Assembly: GCF_041242975.1 (NCBI RefSeq)
Contig: NZ_CP162488.1
Span: 5,074,001-5,138,000, forward strand
Source of the DNA: Xanthomonas sp. DAR 35659
GTDB taxonomy: Bacteria > Pseudomonadota > Gammaproteobacteria > Xanthomonadales > Xanthomonadaceae
DNA length: 64,000 nt
Direction: 5' to 3'
In this document: one piece after another, positions 51,070 to 60,444 of the stretch
Position numbering within the stretch: the first letter of the stretch is position 1
Layout of the letters: the number at the start of each line of letters is the position of its first letter
The notes under the pieces: generated by a model
Database searches by the model: none
What the model was told of the DNA's origin: nothing
Seen by the model: only the letters and a program-made list of their open reading frames with translations
Translations under genes and position numbers: made by a program

Positions 51070-52110
51070 TCAGAGATCGTCGAAGCCGTTGTCCGAGTTG
51101 GTCTTCTTGTAGCTGGCGTTGCGCATCTCGAAGAAGTCGGTCTTGGTCTCGGTGAAGTTGTCGGCGTAGGCCTTGATCCACGGCATCACGTTGTCGCTGG
51201 CGTCGGTGTACAGCTTCTCGATGCCGAGCATGCCGGACATCTTGTTGGCGCGGTACTTCACGTACTGGATCATCTCGTCCACGTCGATGCCCTCGATGCC
51301 GTCGAGCACTTCCGAGGACCACTCGGTCTCCAGGCGGATCGCGTGTTCGAAGGCCTGGTGCACGTAATCGGTCAGCTCGTTGGTCTGAAGTTCGGTGTTC
51401 TCGCCGATGATGGCGCGGATCAGCTCGCTGATGAACTTGGTGTGGGCCAGCTCGTCGCGGTTGATGAAGCTGATGATCTTGCCGGTGCCGGTCATGCGGT
51501 TCTGCCGCACCAGGTTGTAGAAGTAGGCGAAGCCGGAATAGAAGTTGATGCCTTCCAGGATCGAGGACTGGATCAGCGAGCGCAGCAGGGTCTCGGCCGT
51601 CTTCTCGCGCATGAAGTCGTCGTAGGCCTGCATGATCGGCTGGTTGCGCGCGATGATGGTCGGGTGCGTGCGCGCGATCTCGAACACGCGGTTCTGGTCG
51701 GCCAGGCCGGCGATCGAGGCCAGCACGTAGGAGTAGCTCTCGTTGTGGATCACTTCCTGCTGGCCGATGATCGCGGCATTGGCGTGCGCGGCCGGGTCGG
51801 TGATGTATTCGGCGACGTTGTAGATGAAGCGCGTCTGCGGCGAATCCAGCGTGGCCAGCAGGCCGATGATCGAGTCGTAGGCGTTCTTCTCGCGCGCCGA
51901 CAGCTCCCCGTACTGCTTGGCATCGCCCTTCATGTCCACTTCGTCGGGGATCCAGAAGTTGGTCGACAGCTCCTTGTACGCCCGATAGAAGGACGGGTAC
52001 GGGATGTCGTTCCAGTTGAGGATGCCGCTGGTGGTGCCGTTGATGATGCCGGTGGAGCGGTTGGGGTGCAGCGGTTCGAGGATCTTGATGCGGTCGAGCG
52101 CGATGGCCAT
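51070..52110 (-). CDS. nrdB: Class I ribonucleotide reductase radical subunit
   Basis: Di-iron or iron/manganese subunit that holds the radical for NrdA. The 346 residues keep the ligands: Asp89 (LLATLDSPQTRF), Glu119 and His122 with radical Tyr126 (EVIHNESYSY), Glu186 (SILEGINFY), and Glu220 with His223 (NRDELAHTKF). The C-terminal tail NSDNGFDDL is the NrdA-binding peptide. It follows nrdA by about 107 bp on the same strand. Confidence 0.96.
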   Translation of the reverse strand: MAIALDRIKILEPLHPNRSTGIINGTTSGILNWNDIPYPSFYRAYKELSTNFWIPDEVDMKGDAKQYGELSAREKNAYDSIIGLLATLDSPQTRFIYNVAEYITDPAAHANAAIIGQQEVIHNESYSYVLASIAGLADQNRVFEIARTHPTIIARNQPIMQAYDDFMREKTAETLLRSLIQSSILEGINFYSGFAYFYNLVRQNRMTGTGKIISFINRDELAHTKFISELIRAIIGENTELQTNELTDYVHQAFEHAIRLETEWSSEVLDGIEGIDVDEMIQYVKYRANKMSGMLGIEKLYTDASDNVMPWIKAYADNFTETKTDFFEMRNASYKKTNSDNGFDDL

Positions 52111-52217
52111 GGACGTTGCTTCGGTAGTCGGGTGGACGGCGCCGGCGAACGGCGCGGGGAATGCGGGACGCGCGGCGGGACGGCCCGCCGCGCGGCGCTG
52201 GCGTCAGGCGCCGGCGA

Positions 52218-54632
52218 TCAGCTCGAGCACCACTCGCACTCGCTGATGTCGATGTCGTTGGAACGCACGTAGTAGGTGGTCTTCAGGCCTTCCTTCCACG
52301 CGGTCATGTGCAGGTCGAGCAAGGTGCTGGCGCGGATGGTGCTGGGCACGTAGAAGTTGAAGCTGATCGACTGGTCGACATGGCGCTGGCGGCGCGCGTT
52401 CTGGCGCACGCTGGCGAACTGGTCGACCCGGTAGGCGCCCTTCTCGTAGTACGGATAGGAGTCCACGGTCAGGCCCGGCGCCACCACCGGGCGGCGGAAG
52501 TCCTTCTTCTCTTCGTAATAGAACGCGCTGTAGATCGGGTCGATCGAGGCGGTGGAGCCGGCGATCTGCGCGGTGCTCATGTTCGGCGCCACCGCCACCA
52601 TCCAGGCGTTGCGCACGCCGTTGATGCTGACCTGCGCCGCCAGTTCCTGCCACTCGGGGCTGGTGTAGCCGCGCTTGCTGAAGTACTCGCCGTTCTGCCA
52701 GTCGCTGCCCTTGAACACCTTGTAGGCGCCCTTCTCCTTGGCCAGCGCCAGGCTCGCCTGGATGGTCAGGTAGTTGATGCGCTCGTACAGCGCATCGCTG
52801 TACTCCTCGGCCTGCTTGGAGTTCCAGTCGATGCCCTTCTGCGCCAGCAGGTGGTGCCAGCCGAAGGTGCCCAGGCCGATCGCGCGGTACTTCTGGTTGG
52901 TGATGGTGGCCTGCGGCACCGGCAGGTCGTTGAGGTCGATGACGTTGTCGAGCATGCGCACCTGCACCCGGATCAGCCGCTCCAGCACGTCCGGCGTCAG
53001 CAGGTCCGGCTGCGCGGTGACCGCGCGGCCCAGGTTCACCGAGGACAGGTTGCACACGACGAAGTCGCCGGCCTGCTTGGTGGTGACGATCTGGTCGCCG
53101 CTGATCATCTCCTGGATGACCCGCGTCGGGCTCATGTTCTGCAGGATCTCGGTGCACAGGTTGCTGGAATAGACCATGCCCTGGTGCTTGTTCGGGTTCA
53201 TGCGATTGACTTCGTCGCGATAGAACATGAACGGGTTGCCGGTCTCCAGCTGGCTGACCATGATCCGCTTGAACATGTCGATGGCCTTGACCACCTTGCG
53301 GCCGATGCGCTCATCGGCGACCACTTCCTCGTACTTGGCGCGGAACGTGCCTTCGCCGCGCTTCTCGTCGAAGAAGTCCTGCAGGTACCAGCCCTTGACC
53401 TCCTTCACCTCGTGCGGGTCGAACAGGTACCACTCGCCGCGGCGCTCGACCGCTTCCATGAAGATGTCCGGCACGCACACCGCGGTGAACACGTCGTGCG
53501 CGCGCAGGCGCTGGTCGCCGTTGTTCAGGCGCAGGTCCAGGAACGCCTCGATATCGCGATGCCAGATGTCCAGGTACACGGCGATGGCGCCCTTGCGCTG
53601 GCCGAGCTGGTCCACCGACACGGCGGTGTTGTTGAGCTGCTTGATCCACGGCACCACGCCGCCGCTGGAGTTCTTGACCCCGCGGATCGCCGAGCCGGAG
53701 GAACGCACGTAGCCCAGGTAGGCGCCGACGCCGCCGCCGTGCTTGGACACGCGCGCCACGTCGGTGTTGGAGTCGTAGATGCCCTGCAGGCTGTCGTCCA
53801 CGGTATCGATGAAGCAGCTCGACAGCTGCCCGCCGATCTTGCCGGCGTTGGCCAGCGTGGGCGTGGCGACGGTCATGTACAGGTTGGACAGCGCCCAGTA
53901 GGCCTCGCCGACCAGTTGCATGCGGCGCTCGCGCGGCTTCTCGTCCTGCATCAGGTACAGGGCGATGGTCAGCCAGCGCTCCTGCGGCAGTTCGTAGACC
54001 TTGCGCGAGGTGTCGGTGGCCAGGTAGCGCGTGGCCAGCAGATAAAGGCCGTTGTAGGCGAACAGCTTGTCGCGCTCCGGGTCGATCATCCTGCCGGCTT
54101 CGGCCAGTTCGTCCTTGGAGTAGTTCTTGAGGATGTCGATCGAGTACACGCCGCGGTCGGCCAGGCTCTCCTGCAGGCCGACGTAGGAGCCGTACTTCTC
54201 GCCGGCATCGTAGAAGCGGTTCTTGCTGGCGCGCTTGTACAGGCGGTGCAGGTACAGGCGCGCGGCGAAGTACTCCCACTCCGGGGTGGCGATGTCCACG
54301 CGCGACTCGGCCTCGCGGATCAGGTAGTCGACCATGTCGTCGGCCGACAGGCTTTCCTTCTTCTCGACGAAGGCGAAGGCCTTGCGCTCGTAGTCCGCCA
54401 CGTCCAGTTGCGGGAACTCGGCGTGGATCCGGTCCAGGGTGCGCTGCAGGCGCGAGCGATCGAAGGCCATGCGGCGGTTGCCGCCGTCCTTGACGATCCA
54501 GGTCACGGCGCGCTGGTCGTTGCTCGGCTCGCTGGCGGCCACGTCGGGCTGCGCGGCGGCGGCGGCCGGCGTGGAATCGACGTCGGCGGCGTCGAGGGGG
54601 GCGGCGGCCGGCAGGCTGTGGGTCTGGCTCAT
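52218..54632 (-). CDS. nrdA: Class I ribonucleotide reductase catalytic subunit
   Basis: Reduces ribonucleoside diphosphates to deoxy forms. The 804 residues show an ATP-cone (about 42-135, WIVKDGGNRRMAFDRSRLQR onward), the R1 barrel with SSNLCTEILQ, NLSSVNLGRAV and the PEWQELA blocks, and a C-terminal CEWCSS whose cysteine pair passes electrons to the active site. The ATP-cone suggests allosteric activity control. ATG 54632 is preceded by TTGGAGACCTTC. Expression appears controlled by the upstream B12 riboswitch and NrdR-like boxes. Confidence 0.96.
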   Translation of the reverse strand: MSQTHSLPAAAPLDAADVDSTPAAAAAQPDVAASEPSNDQRAVTWIVKDGGNRRMAFDRSRLQRTLDRIHAEFPQLDVADYERKAFAFVEKKESLSADDMVDYLIREAESRVDIATPEWEYFAARLYLHRLYKRASKNRFYDAGEKYGSYVGLQESLADRGVYSIDILKNYSKDELAEAGRMIDPERDKLFAYNGLYLLATRYLATDTSRKVYELPQERWLTIALYLMQDEKPRERRMQLVGEAYWALSNLYMTVATPTLANAGKIGGQLSSCFIDTVDDSLQGIYDSNTDVARVSKHGGGVGAYLGYVRSSGSAIRGVKNSSGGVVPWIKQLNNTAVSVDQLGQRKGAIAVYLDIWHRDIEAFLDLRLNNGDQRLRAHDVFTAVCVPDIFMEAVERRGEWYLFDPHEVKEVKGWYLQDFFDEKRGEGTFRAKYEEVVADERIGRKVVKAIDMFKRIMVSQLETGNPFMFYRDEVNRMNPNKHQGMVYSSNLCTEILQNMSPTRVIQEMISGDQIVTTKQAGDFVVCNLSSVNLGRAVTAQPDLLTPDVLERLIRVQVRMLDNVIDLNDLPVPQATITNQKYRAIGLGTFGWHHLLAQKGIDWNSKQAEEYSDALYERINYLTIQASLALAKEKGAYKVFKGSDWQNGEYFSKRGYTSPEWQELAAQVSINGVRNAWMVAVAPNMSTAQIAGSTASIDPIYSAFYYEEKKDFRRPVVAPGLTVDSYPYYEKGAYRVDQFASVRQNARRQRHVDQSISFNFYVPSTIRASTLLDLHMTAWKEGLKTTYYVRSNDIDISECEWCSS

Positions 54633-54830
54633 GAAGGTCTCCAAGCGTGGTTGCACCGGCTGCCCGACCCTCGCAGGCAGGCTCCGACCGGATCAGCAGC
54701 GTGGGGACGCGGTGTCGCAGCGACCGCGACGGCGCAGGCATGCGGCCTGCGGGCGGTCACCGCTTCACCGACCCTCTCCCCCCGGAGATTCAACGGTCGG
54801 CGCCGCGCTGTGTGCATCGCGCGGCTGTCG

Positions 54831-54990
54831 GCAGGTCTTCGGGCTGATGGGCGGCGGCCGATGGCCGGTGTCCTAGCCCGTCGCTTCCCAAGGCGGGACG
54901 CCTCAGTGCGGGTGACGGGTTCGTTCCCAATTACCGCTGCGGGGCAGCGCCGGACTGAGCGCCTTTGCGCCGCACCGGCTTCCCTTTTGA
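54831..54990 (-). promoter_or_regulatory. Cobalamin riboswitch of nrdAB
   Basis: On the minus strand the leader reads GGGAAGCCGGTGCGGCG, GCGCTGCCCCGCAGCGGT, GGGAACGAACCCGTCACCCG, the CTTGGGAAGCGACGGGC arm and the closing B12 box CAGCCCGAAGACCTGCC. This is the same set of blocks, in the same order, as the metE switch. The aptamer ends about 200 nt before the nrdA start; the expression platform must lie in 54640-54830. B12 should turn the class I reductase down. Confidence 0.9.
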
Positions 54991-55023
54991 TCCCGCAGCC
55001 TGGTGGCTGCTGGAACCGACCAC

Positions 55024-55069
55024 CACAAGATAGTGGGGTACCTGAGCGTCGTCAACGCTAAATGTAGTC
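55024..55069 (-). promoter_or_regulatory. nrdAB promoter with two NrdR-like boxes
   Basis: On the minus strand, TTGACG (55051-55056) and TATCTT (55028-55033) are 17 bp apart. The palindrome CCAC-TATCTT-GTGG (55024-55037) covers the -10 box and matches the NrdR-box pattern. A weaker CTACATTTAG (55059-55068) centred 33 bp upstream covers the area before the -35 box. NrdR, the nucleotide-sensing repressor, would block the promoter. Confidence 0.7.
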
Positions 55070-55374
55070 GTAAATGCGCAAAGCCAAGCGGGACAACCGT
55101 TTGCCGCAGGGACCCCGCAAATCCCCGCTACGGCGCGCCGGATCGGACAGGAAACGGCCGCAGCGCCCATGCCGCAAGGGCCTGGGCGCGCCTATCGGCG
55201 GCCGCCCGCGCATCGCGGTGCGCGCCGATCTGCGCCAACTGCGCGGGGAGCGGGCCACCGCCACGCCGGCAGCGGGCGAACGGTCGCCGCGCGCGGCGCC
55301 CCTGCAACCCGGCGGCGCCGGCCGTTGCACGGACTTGGGTTGCAGGCACGATGCCGCTGTCGCGCCGCGCCGGC
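55070..55374. other. Gene-free interval upstream of the nrd promoter
   Basis: About 300 bp, GC-rich, with frames open in several phases and no recognisable protein. I see no RNA gene or REP palindrome. Confidence 0.45.
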
Positions 55375-55665
55375 TCAGCGCGAGCGCTGGCCGGCCTGCT
55401 GCCTGGCCTGCTGCACCGCCGCGCGCAGTTCGTCCGGCGACAGCTGGCCGTCGTGATTGCGGTCCAGCGCGTCGAACCGCTTGGCGAGGCGCGGCAGCGA
55501 CGCCTCGGCTTCGCTGCGGCTGATCAGGCCATCGCCGTTGGCGTCGGCGGCCTTGAGCTTTTGCTGCAGTTGCTCCTTCTGTGCGGCGCTCGGCGCGGTC
55601 TGTGCGGCAGCGGTGCCGGCCAACAGCAGGCTGCACAGCAGCCCATGGGCAATGCGTGTCTTCAT
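55375..55665 (-). CDS. Exported EF-hand calcium-binding protein
   Basis: A 96-residue product with signal peptide MKTRIAHGLLCSLLLAGTAA and two canonical EF-hand loops, DANGDGLISRSE (about 39-50) and DRNHDGQLSPDE (about 68-79), each with the D-x-N/H-x-D-G pattern. It is probably a periplasmic calcium binder or buffer. The length is typical of bacterial two-hand calmodulin-like proteins. The next gene upstream (55772) is on the same strand. Confidence 0.88.
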   Translation of the reverse strand: MKTRIAHGLLCSLLLAGTAAAQTAPSAAQKEQLQQKLKAADANGDGLISRSEAEASLPRLAKRFDALDRNHDGQLSPDELRAAVQQARQQAGQRSR

Positions 55666-55771
55666 GGCGGTCTCGGATAGGGGGTGGACGGAAGAGTGGC
55701 GACCCGGGCGAGGAACCGACGCGGCGGACTGGCCGACGCGGGGGCGGGCGCCACGCCAGGGGTGTGGCCGG

Positions 55772-56311
55772 CTACGGACGGCAGGCCACGACCTCGCCAG
55801 CGGCGTTGGTGCAGGTTCCGGTGTGGGTGACACTGCCGTCGGCGACCGTGGTCGAGCCCTGGTAACTGCCGCCGTTGGCACCGCTGGCACTGGTCTGGCG
55901 GCTACCGGTGACGCTGCCATCGGCGCTCCTGGCGATGCTGCCGCTGCTGCTGGCGCTGCCACCGTTGGCGGTGGTGACGCTGGCGCTGCCCTGGCGGCCG
56001 GCGCTGCCGTCGGCGTTGCGGTAGGCACTGGACTGACGCGCGGCCGCCGCGCCGTTGGCGCCGCTCGCGGCCGCACTGCGGCTGTTCGAGACGTTGCCCT
56101 GGCCATCGGCCTGCCACTGCCGCGCGCGGGTCCGGCTGCCGTGGGTGCCGCTGGCGCTGGCATTCACCGCGGCACTGCGGGCGCCATCGACGTGACTGGC
56201 GGTGCGGGTCCGGGTGCGCTCGCGCGCCTGTGCAGCGGGCGCCGCCAGCGCGGTCAGGCCGCTGATGGCCAGGGCGAGCAGAAGAAGCGAAGTGCGGGGC
56301 GAGAGGGTCAT
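55772..56311 (-). CDS. Exported Ser/Ala/Gly-rich hypothetical protein
   Basis: A 179-residue product with a signal peptide (MTLSPRTSLLLLALAISGLT, cleavage after AQA) and a mature chain almost wholly of Ser, Ala, Gly, Asn, Thr and Arg, in repeats such as RNADGSAGRQGSASVTTANG and SADGSVTGSRQTSASGANGG. It ends with a Cys pair (HTGTCTNAAGEVVACRP). The Asn/Ser/Gly strings suggest a secreted beta-fibre or disordered cell-surface protein; no family is recognised. It is divergent from the two-component genes at 56489 and could be their target. Confidence 0.7.
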   Translation of the reverse strand: MTLSPRTSLLLLALAISGLTALAAPAAQARERTRTRTASHVDGARSAAVNASASGTHGSRTRARQWQADGQGNVSNSRSAAASGANGAAAARQSSAYRNADGSAGRQGSASVTTANGGSASSSGSIARSADGSVTGSRQTSASGANGGSYQGSTTVADGSVTHTGTCTNAAGEVVACRP

Positions 56312-56393
56312 CGTCGTTCTCCGTGGAGCAGCGCAGCGCTGCGGTGGAACCACGGTAGGCCGCTTGCAGGCGCCAGGTGCGGCGTTTCGGCCA

Positions 56394-56429
56394 GCGGATG
56401 TTTCCGCGCACGGCGGCGGAAACATCCGC
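56394..56429. promoter_or_regulatory. 13-bp perfect inverted repeat between divergent genes
   Basis: GCGGATGTTTCCG and CGGAAACATCCGC flank a 10-bp spacer, 60 bp before the response-regulator start and about 80 bp before the exported-protein start. It is a good candidate operator for the regulator itself. Confidence 0.5.
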
Positions 56430-56488
56430 TTACAACTTCCGTGCGCCGGGCATTGCCGTGCGGGCGCGGCGCACCCGATAGTGGCCCC

Positions 56489-57211
56489 ATGAACGACGCC
56501 CCCGCCCGCCTGCTCCTGGTCGACGACGACGAACGCCTGCGCGAGCTGCTGCGTCGCTATCTCGACGGCCAGGGATTCGTGGTGAAGGCGGTGGCCGATG
56601 GCACCCAACTGCAGCAGGCGTTGGCGCGCGGCCACTACGATCTGGTGGTCCTCGACCTGATGCTGCCCGGCGAGAACGGCCTGGAGATCTGCCGGCGCCT
56701 GCGCGGCCAGGGCGACAGCACGCCGATCGTGATGCTCACCGCCAAGGGCGACGAGATCGATCGCATCGTCGGCCTGGAGATCGGCGCCGACGATTACCTG
56801 CCCAAGCCGGTGAGCCCGCGCGAACTGCTGGCGCGGATCCGCGCGGTGTTGCGGCGCACGCGGCCGACCGGCACCGGCGCGCCGCAGCCCGACGGCGGCG
56901 AGATCGGCTTCGGCCGCTTCCGCCTGGATCTGGCCCGGCGCGAATTGCGCCGCGACGGCCAGCCGCTGAAGCTGACTACCGCCGAGTTCGCGGTGCTGTC
57001 GGTGCTGCTGCGGCATCCGCAACAGCCGCTCAGCCGTGACCGCCTGATGAGCCTGGCGCACGGCCGCGAGCACGACGCCCTGGCGCGCAGCATCGACGTC
57101 ACCGTGGCGCGCCTGCGCAAGCTGCTCGAGGACGATGCGCAGACGCCGCGACTGATCCAGACCGTGTGGGGCATCGGCTACGTGTACGTGCCGCCGCAGG
57201 CCGCGCCGTGA
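56489..57211 (+). CDS. OmpR-family response regulator
   Basis: A 240-residue regulator: receiver with LLVDDDERLRELLRRYLDGQ and acceptor Asp56 (LVVLDLMLPGENG), lysine in YLPKPVSPREL, then a winged helix (KLTTAEFAVLSVLLRHPQQP to VWGIGYVYVPPQ). The closeness to E. coli OmpR over the receiver suggests osmotic or envelope sensing. The GTG of the kinase gene overlaps its stop (GTGA). Confidence 0.93.
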   Translation: MNDAPARLLLVDDDERLRELLRRYLDGQGFVVKAVADGTQLQQALARGHYDLVVLDLMLPGENGLEICRRLRGQGDSTPIVMLTAKGDEIDRIVGLEIGADDYLPKPVSPRELLARIRAVLRRTRPTGTGAPQPDGGEIGFGRFRLDLARRELRRDGQPLKLTTAEFAVLSVLLRHPQQPLSRDRLMSLAHGREHDALARSIDVTVARLRKLLEDDAQTPRLIQTVWGIGYVYVPPQAAP

Positions 57212-58476
57212 GCCGCCGCCACCTGCACGATGGCTGGCCGCGCAGCCTGTTCGGACAACTGGCGTTGGTGATCGCGCTGGTGCTGGCCGGCGCCGGCCTG
57301 CTGGCATTGCTGCTCGGCCGCGAACTGGCGCTGCGCCCGGCCGCGCAGCAGTTGCTGCGGACGATGGACGGCTTCGCCAACGTCGCCGAGGCGCTGCAGC
57401 GCTCGCCGGCGGCCGCCACGTTGCGCCCGGCGTTGCGCGAGGCCGGACTGCAGATCCGCGACCGTCCGCCGCCGCCGGCGAACACCCGCGGCGGCCCGCT
57501 GGCCGACGAACTGCAACGGCACGCGGCCGGCCAACTCGGCGCGGGGCGCGAACTGCGCCGCGGCGACGACGGCACGGTGTGGCTCAAACTGGCCACGCCC
57601 GAACCGCTGTGGGTGGCCTTCTCCGGCGAACGCCGCGGCCACGGCATCCGCCGCTTCTCGGTCGCCTTGCTGGCCGCCTGCGCGCTGCTGGTGTGGCTGG
57701 CCGCGGCCTACTTCGCGCGGCGCCTGGTGCGGCCGCTGCGGCAACTGGCGCAGGCCGCGCCGCAACTCGTGCGCGGCGACGGCGCCGTGCCGATCGCCGC
57801 GGGCGGCCCGCGCGAGGTGGCCGACCTGGCCCGCGCCCTGGCCGACGCCAGCGCCGAGGTGCGCGCCGCGGCCGCCGAACGCACCCTGCTGCTGGCCGGC
57901 ATCTCGCACGACGTGCGCACCCCGCTGACCCGCCTGCAGTACGCCCTGGCGCTGCTGCCGCAGGTCGAGCCCGAGCTGCGCGAGGGCATGGAACGCGACA
58001 TCGGCGAGATCGACGCGATCCTGGCCCAGTTCATCGCCTACGCCCGCGACGGCCGCGACGAAGCCAGCGAGCCGCTGGACCTGGTCGCGGTCTGTCGGCA
58101 GGCGCTGGGCGCGGCGCAGGCGACCTGGGAAGCCGACCTGCCGGCGCAGGCCCTGCTGTCCGCCAAGCCGATGGCGCTGCAGCGCGCGCTCGGCAACCTG
58201 ATCGGCAATGCCGAGCGCCATGGCGCCGCCCCATTCCAGTTGCGCCTGGCGCGCGACGGCGACGGCTGGCGCATCGAGGTGCGCGACCACGGCCCGGGAC
58301 TGGATCCGGCGCTGGCCGCGCGCGCGCGGCAGCCGTTCGTGCATGGCGGCCACGGCGGCAGCGGACTGGGCCTTGCGATCGTCGAGCGCGTCGCCCGTCA
58401 GCACCACGGCGAGCTGCGCCTGGACACGCTCGCGCCGCACGGACTGCGCGCCACGCTGCGCGTGTGCGCGACATGA
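57208..58476 (+). CDS. EnvZ-like sensor histidine kinase
   Basis: A 422-residue kinase: first membrane segment about 15-37, periplasmic region about 38-150, second segment about 151-169, HAMP about 170-222, phospho-box LLAGISHDVRTPLTRL with His234, and an ATPase domain ([32 protein letters not shown]). The HDVRTPLTRLR-type box and short ATPase match EnvZ. The start GTG 57208 overlaps the regulator stop. Confidence 0.92.
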   Translation: MSRRHLHDGWPRSLFGQLALVIALVLAGAGLLALLLGRELALRPAAQQLLRTMDGFANVAEALQRSPAAATLRPALREAGLQIRDRPPPPANTRGGPLADELQRHAAGQLGAGRELRRGDDGTVWLKLATPEPLWVAFSGERRGHGIRRFSVALLAACALLVWLAAAYFARRLVRPLRQLAQAAPQLVRGDGAVPIAAGGPREVADLARALADASAEVRAAAAERTLLLAGISHDVRTPLTRLQYALALLPQVEPELREGMERDIGEIDAILAQFIAYARDGRDEASEPLDLVAVCRQALGAAQATWEADLPAQALLSAKPMALQRALGNLIGNAERHGAAPFQLRLARDGDGWRIEVRDHGPGLDPALAARARQPFVHGGHGGSGLGLAIVERVARQHHGELRLDTLAPHGLRATLRVCAT

Positions 58477-58609
58477 ACACCGAAGCAGGGGCGACACCGG
58501 ACGCCCTGCCCATCACGACAACCGCTGCCGCCGCGCGCGCCGCACGTCTCTCGGCAACGCATCGCGCCCGCCTCCCCTTCCACGCCTGCGCCCCGCAAGG
58601 ACTCCGCCC

Positions 58610-59518
58610 ATGACCTCGCCCGCCCGCCTCTTGTTCGGTGTCACGCTGCTGCTGACCGCGCTGCACGCCGCGGCGCTGCACGCGCAGGATGGCCGCCTGC
58701 GCGAGCGGCTGCGCGCACGGCTGGCGCAATCGGCCACCGCGCCGCGTGCGCCGCTGCCCGAAGGAGCACGCGTGCTGCGCGATGTCGCCTATGGCGCCGA
58801 TCCGGCCCAGCGCTTCGATGTCTACCTGCCCGCCAATGCGCGCAACGCACCGCTGATCGTGATGGTGCATGGTGGCGGCTGGGCGAACGGCGACAAGGAC
58901 AATCCCGGGGTCGCCGCCAACAAGGTGGCGCACTGGTTGCCGCAAGGCTACGCGCTGGTGTCGGTGAACTACCGGCTGCTGCCGCAGGCCACGCCGCTGC
59001 AGCAGGCCGGCGATGTCGCCCTCGCGGTGGCCAAGGTGCAGGCGCTGGCCGCGGGCTGGGGCGCCGATGGCACGCGGACGATTCTGATGGGGCATTCGGC
59101 CGGCGCGCACCTGGTGACGCTGCTGGACCTGGCGCCGACGCTGCTGGCGCAGGCCGGCGCGCGCGCGCCGCTAGCCACCGTGGCGCTGGACAGCGCGGCG
59201 ATGGACGTGGAGCAGGTGATGCAGGCGCGGCACCTGCCGCTGTACGACCGTGCCTTCGGCAGCGACCGCGACGCCTGGATCGCCGCCTCGCCCTACCACC
59301 AGATGGGCGCGTCCGCGCCGCCGCTGCTGGCGGTGTGCTCCAGTCGCCGCGCCGATGCCTGCGCGCAGGCGCGGCACCTGGCCGACAAGGCGAACGCACG
59401 GCGGATCCGGGTCGAGGTCCTGCCGCAGGACCGCAGCCATGCCGAGATCAACCACGACCTGGGCCTGCCGTCGCCCTACACCCAGGCGGTGGACGTGTTC
59501 CTGCGCTCGCTGCACTGA
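58610..59518 (+). CDS. Exported alpha/beta-hydrolase esterase
   Basis: A 302-residue exported esterase with a signal peptide (to LHA, residue about 25), the oxyanion motif HGGGW (87-91), the nucleophile GHSAG with Ser163, and a late Asp/His in LPQDRSHAEINHDLG. It is of the hormone-sensitive-lipase/carboxylesterase type. Substrate unknown. It is about 130 bp after the kinase gene, with no operon link shown. Confidence 0.9.
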   Translation: MTSPARLLFGVTLLLTALHAAALHAQDGRLRERLRARLAQSATAPRAPLPEGARVLRDVAYGADPAQRFDVYLPANARNAPLIVMVHGGGWANGDKDNPGVAANKVAHWLPQGYALVSVNYRLLPQATPLQQAGDVALAVAKVQALAAGWGADGTRTILMGHSAGAHLVTLLDLAPTLLAQAGARAPLATVALDSAAMDVEQVMQARHLPLYDRAFGSDRDAWIAASPYHQMGASAPPLLAVCSSRRADACAQARHLADKANARRIRVEVLPQDRSHAEINHDLGLPSPYTQAVDVFLRSLH

Positions 59519-59676
59519 GCGCCGTCGCATCGCGCACCCGCGCGGCGCGTGCGCAAGTAGCCGATGCCCGTCGCGCCGCCCACGCTGAGCAAGGCGCTCG
59601 GCGGCCGGCGCCTCCGTCGGCGGCGCCAGGGACCGGCGCAAGACGCACTTGCCGATGGATGCCCGTTCGGCGCCGA

Positions 59677-60444
59677 TTACTCCGGCCAGCGTTGCAGCAG
59701 CAACGGCAAGGCCAGCGCGGCGGTGTCGCGCCAATGCAGATCGGCGTGCGCGGACAGCGCGCTGGGTTCGGGATTGATCTCGACCACGCAGGCGCCGCGC
59801 TCCTTGGCGCGCAGCGGCAGTTCCGCAATCGGGTAGACCAGGCCGGAACTGCCGATCACCAGCACCAGATCGGCCGCCTCCGCCGCGCTCGCGGCGCGCG
59901 CCCAGTCCGCCGCCGGCAGCGGCTCGCCGAACCACACGACGCCCGGCCGCACCATGCCGCCGCAGGCCGCGCAGGTCGGCGGCGCCAGGCGCTGGGTCGG
60001 GGCCTGCGTGTCGATCGGCGGCAGCAGGCCGTGCCAGGGCTGGGCGCAGTCGCTGCAGCGCAACGCCGACAGCCTGCCGTGCACGTGCGCGACGACCTCG
60101 CTGCCGGCGCGCTGGTGCAGGTCGTCCACGTTCTGGGTCGCCAGGGCCAGGTGTTTGAGGGCGGCCAGGCGCACCAGCGCATGGTGCCCGGCATGCGGCT
60201 GCGCCTGGGCGACGATCGCCATGCGCCAGCGGTACCAGCCCCAGACCAGCGCCGGGTCGGCACGCCAGGCCTCCTCGGTGGCCAGTTGCAGCGGATCGAA
60301 GCGGGCCCACAGGCTGTCGTCCTGGCCGCGGAAGGTCGGCACGCCGCTCTCGGCGGACATGCCGGCGCCGGTGAGAACCAGCAGGCGGCGCGCGCCCTGG
60401 ATGAAGGCGGCAACGGTCTCGGCGTTATAGACGGAACTGAGCAT
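59677..60444 (-). CDS. Sir2-family NAD-dependent deacylase, second copy
   Basis: A 255-residue sirtuin: LLVLTGAGMSAESGVPTFRG, LATQNVDDLHQRAG, catalytic His in HVHGRL, zinc cysteines CSDC and CAACGG, VWFGEPLP, and VIGSSGLVYPIAELP. The AESGVPTFRG and the following sequence place it in class III (CobB/SIRT5-like), which remove acetyl and longer acyl groups. It differs clearly from the class II sirtuin at 38644. Confidence 0.93.
   Translation of the reverse strand: MLSSVYNAETVAAFIQGARRLLVLTGAGMSAESGVPTFRGQDDSLWARFDPLQLATEEAWRADPALVWGWYRWRMAIVAQAQPHAGHHALVRLAALKHLALATQNVDDLHQRAGSEVVAHVHGRLSALRCSDCAQPWHGLLPPIDTQAPTQRLAPPTCAACGGMVRPGVVWFGEPLPAADWARAASAAEAADLVLVIGSSGLVYPIAELPLRAKERGACVVEINPEPSALSAHADLHWRDTAALALPLLLQRWPE

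Noticed and set aside
55070..55374. Frames upstream of the nrd promoter
   Set aside because: Arg/Ala-rich in all phases, no start with a ribosome site and no domain.
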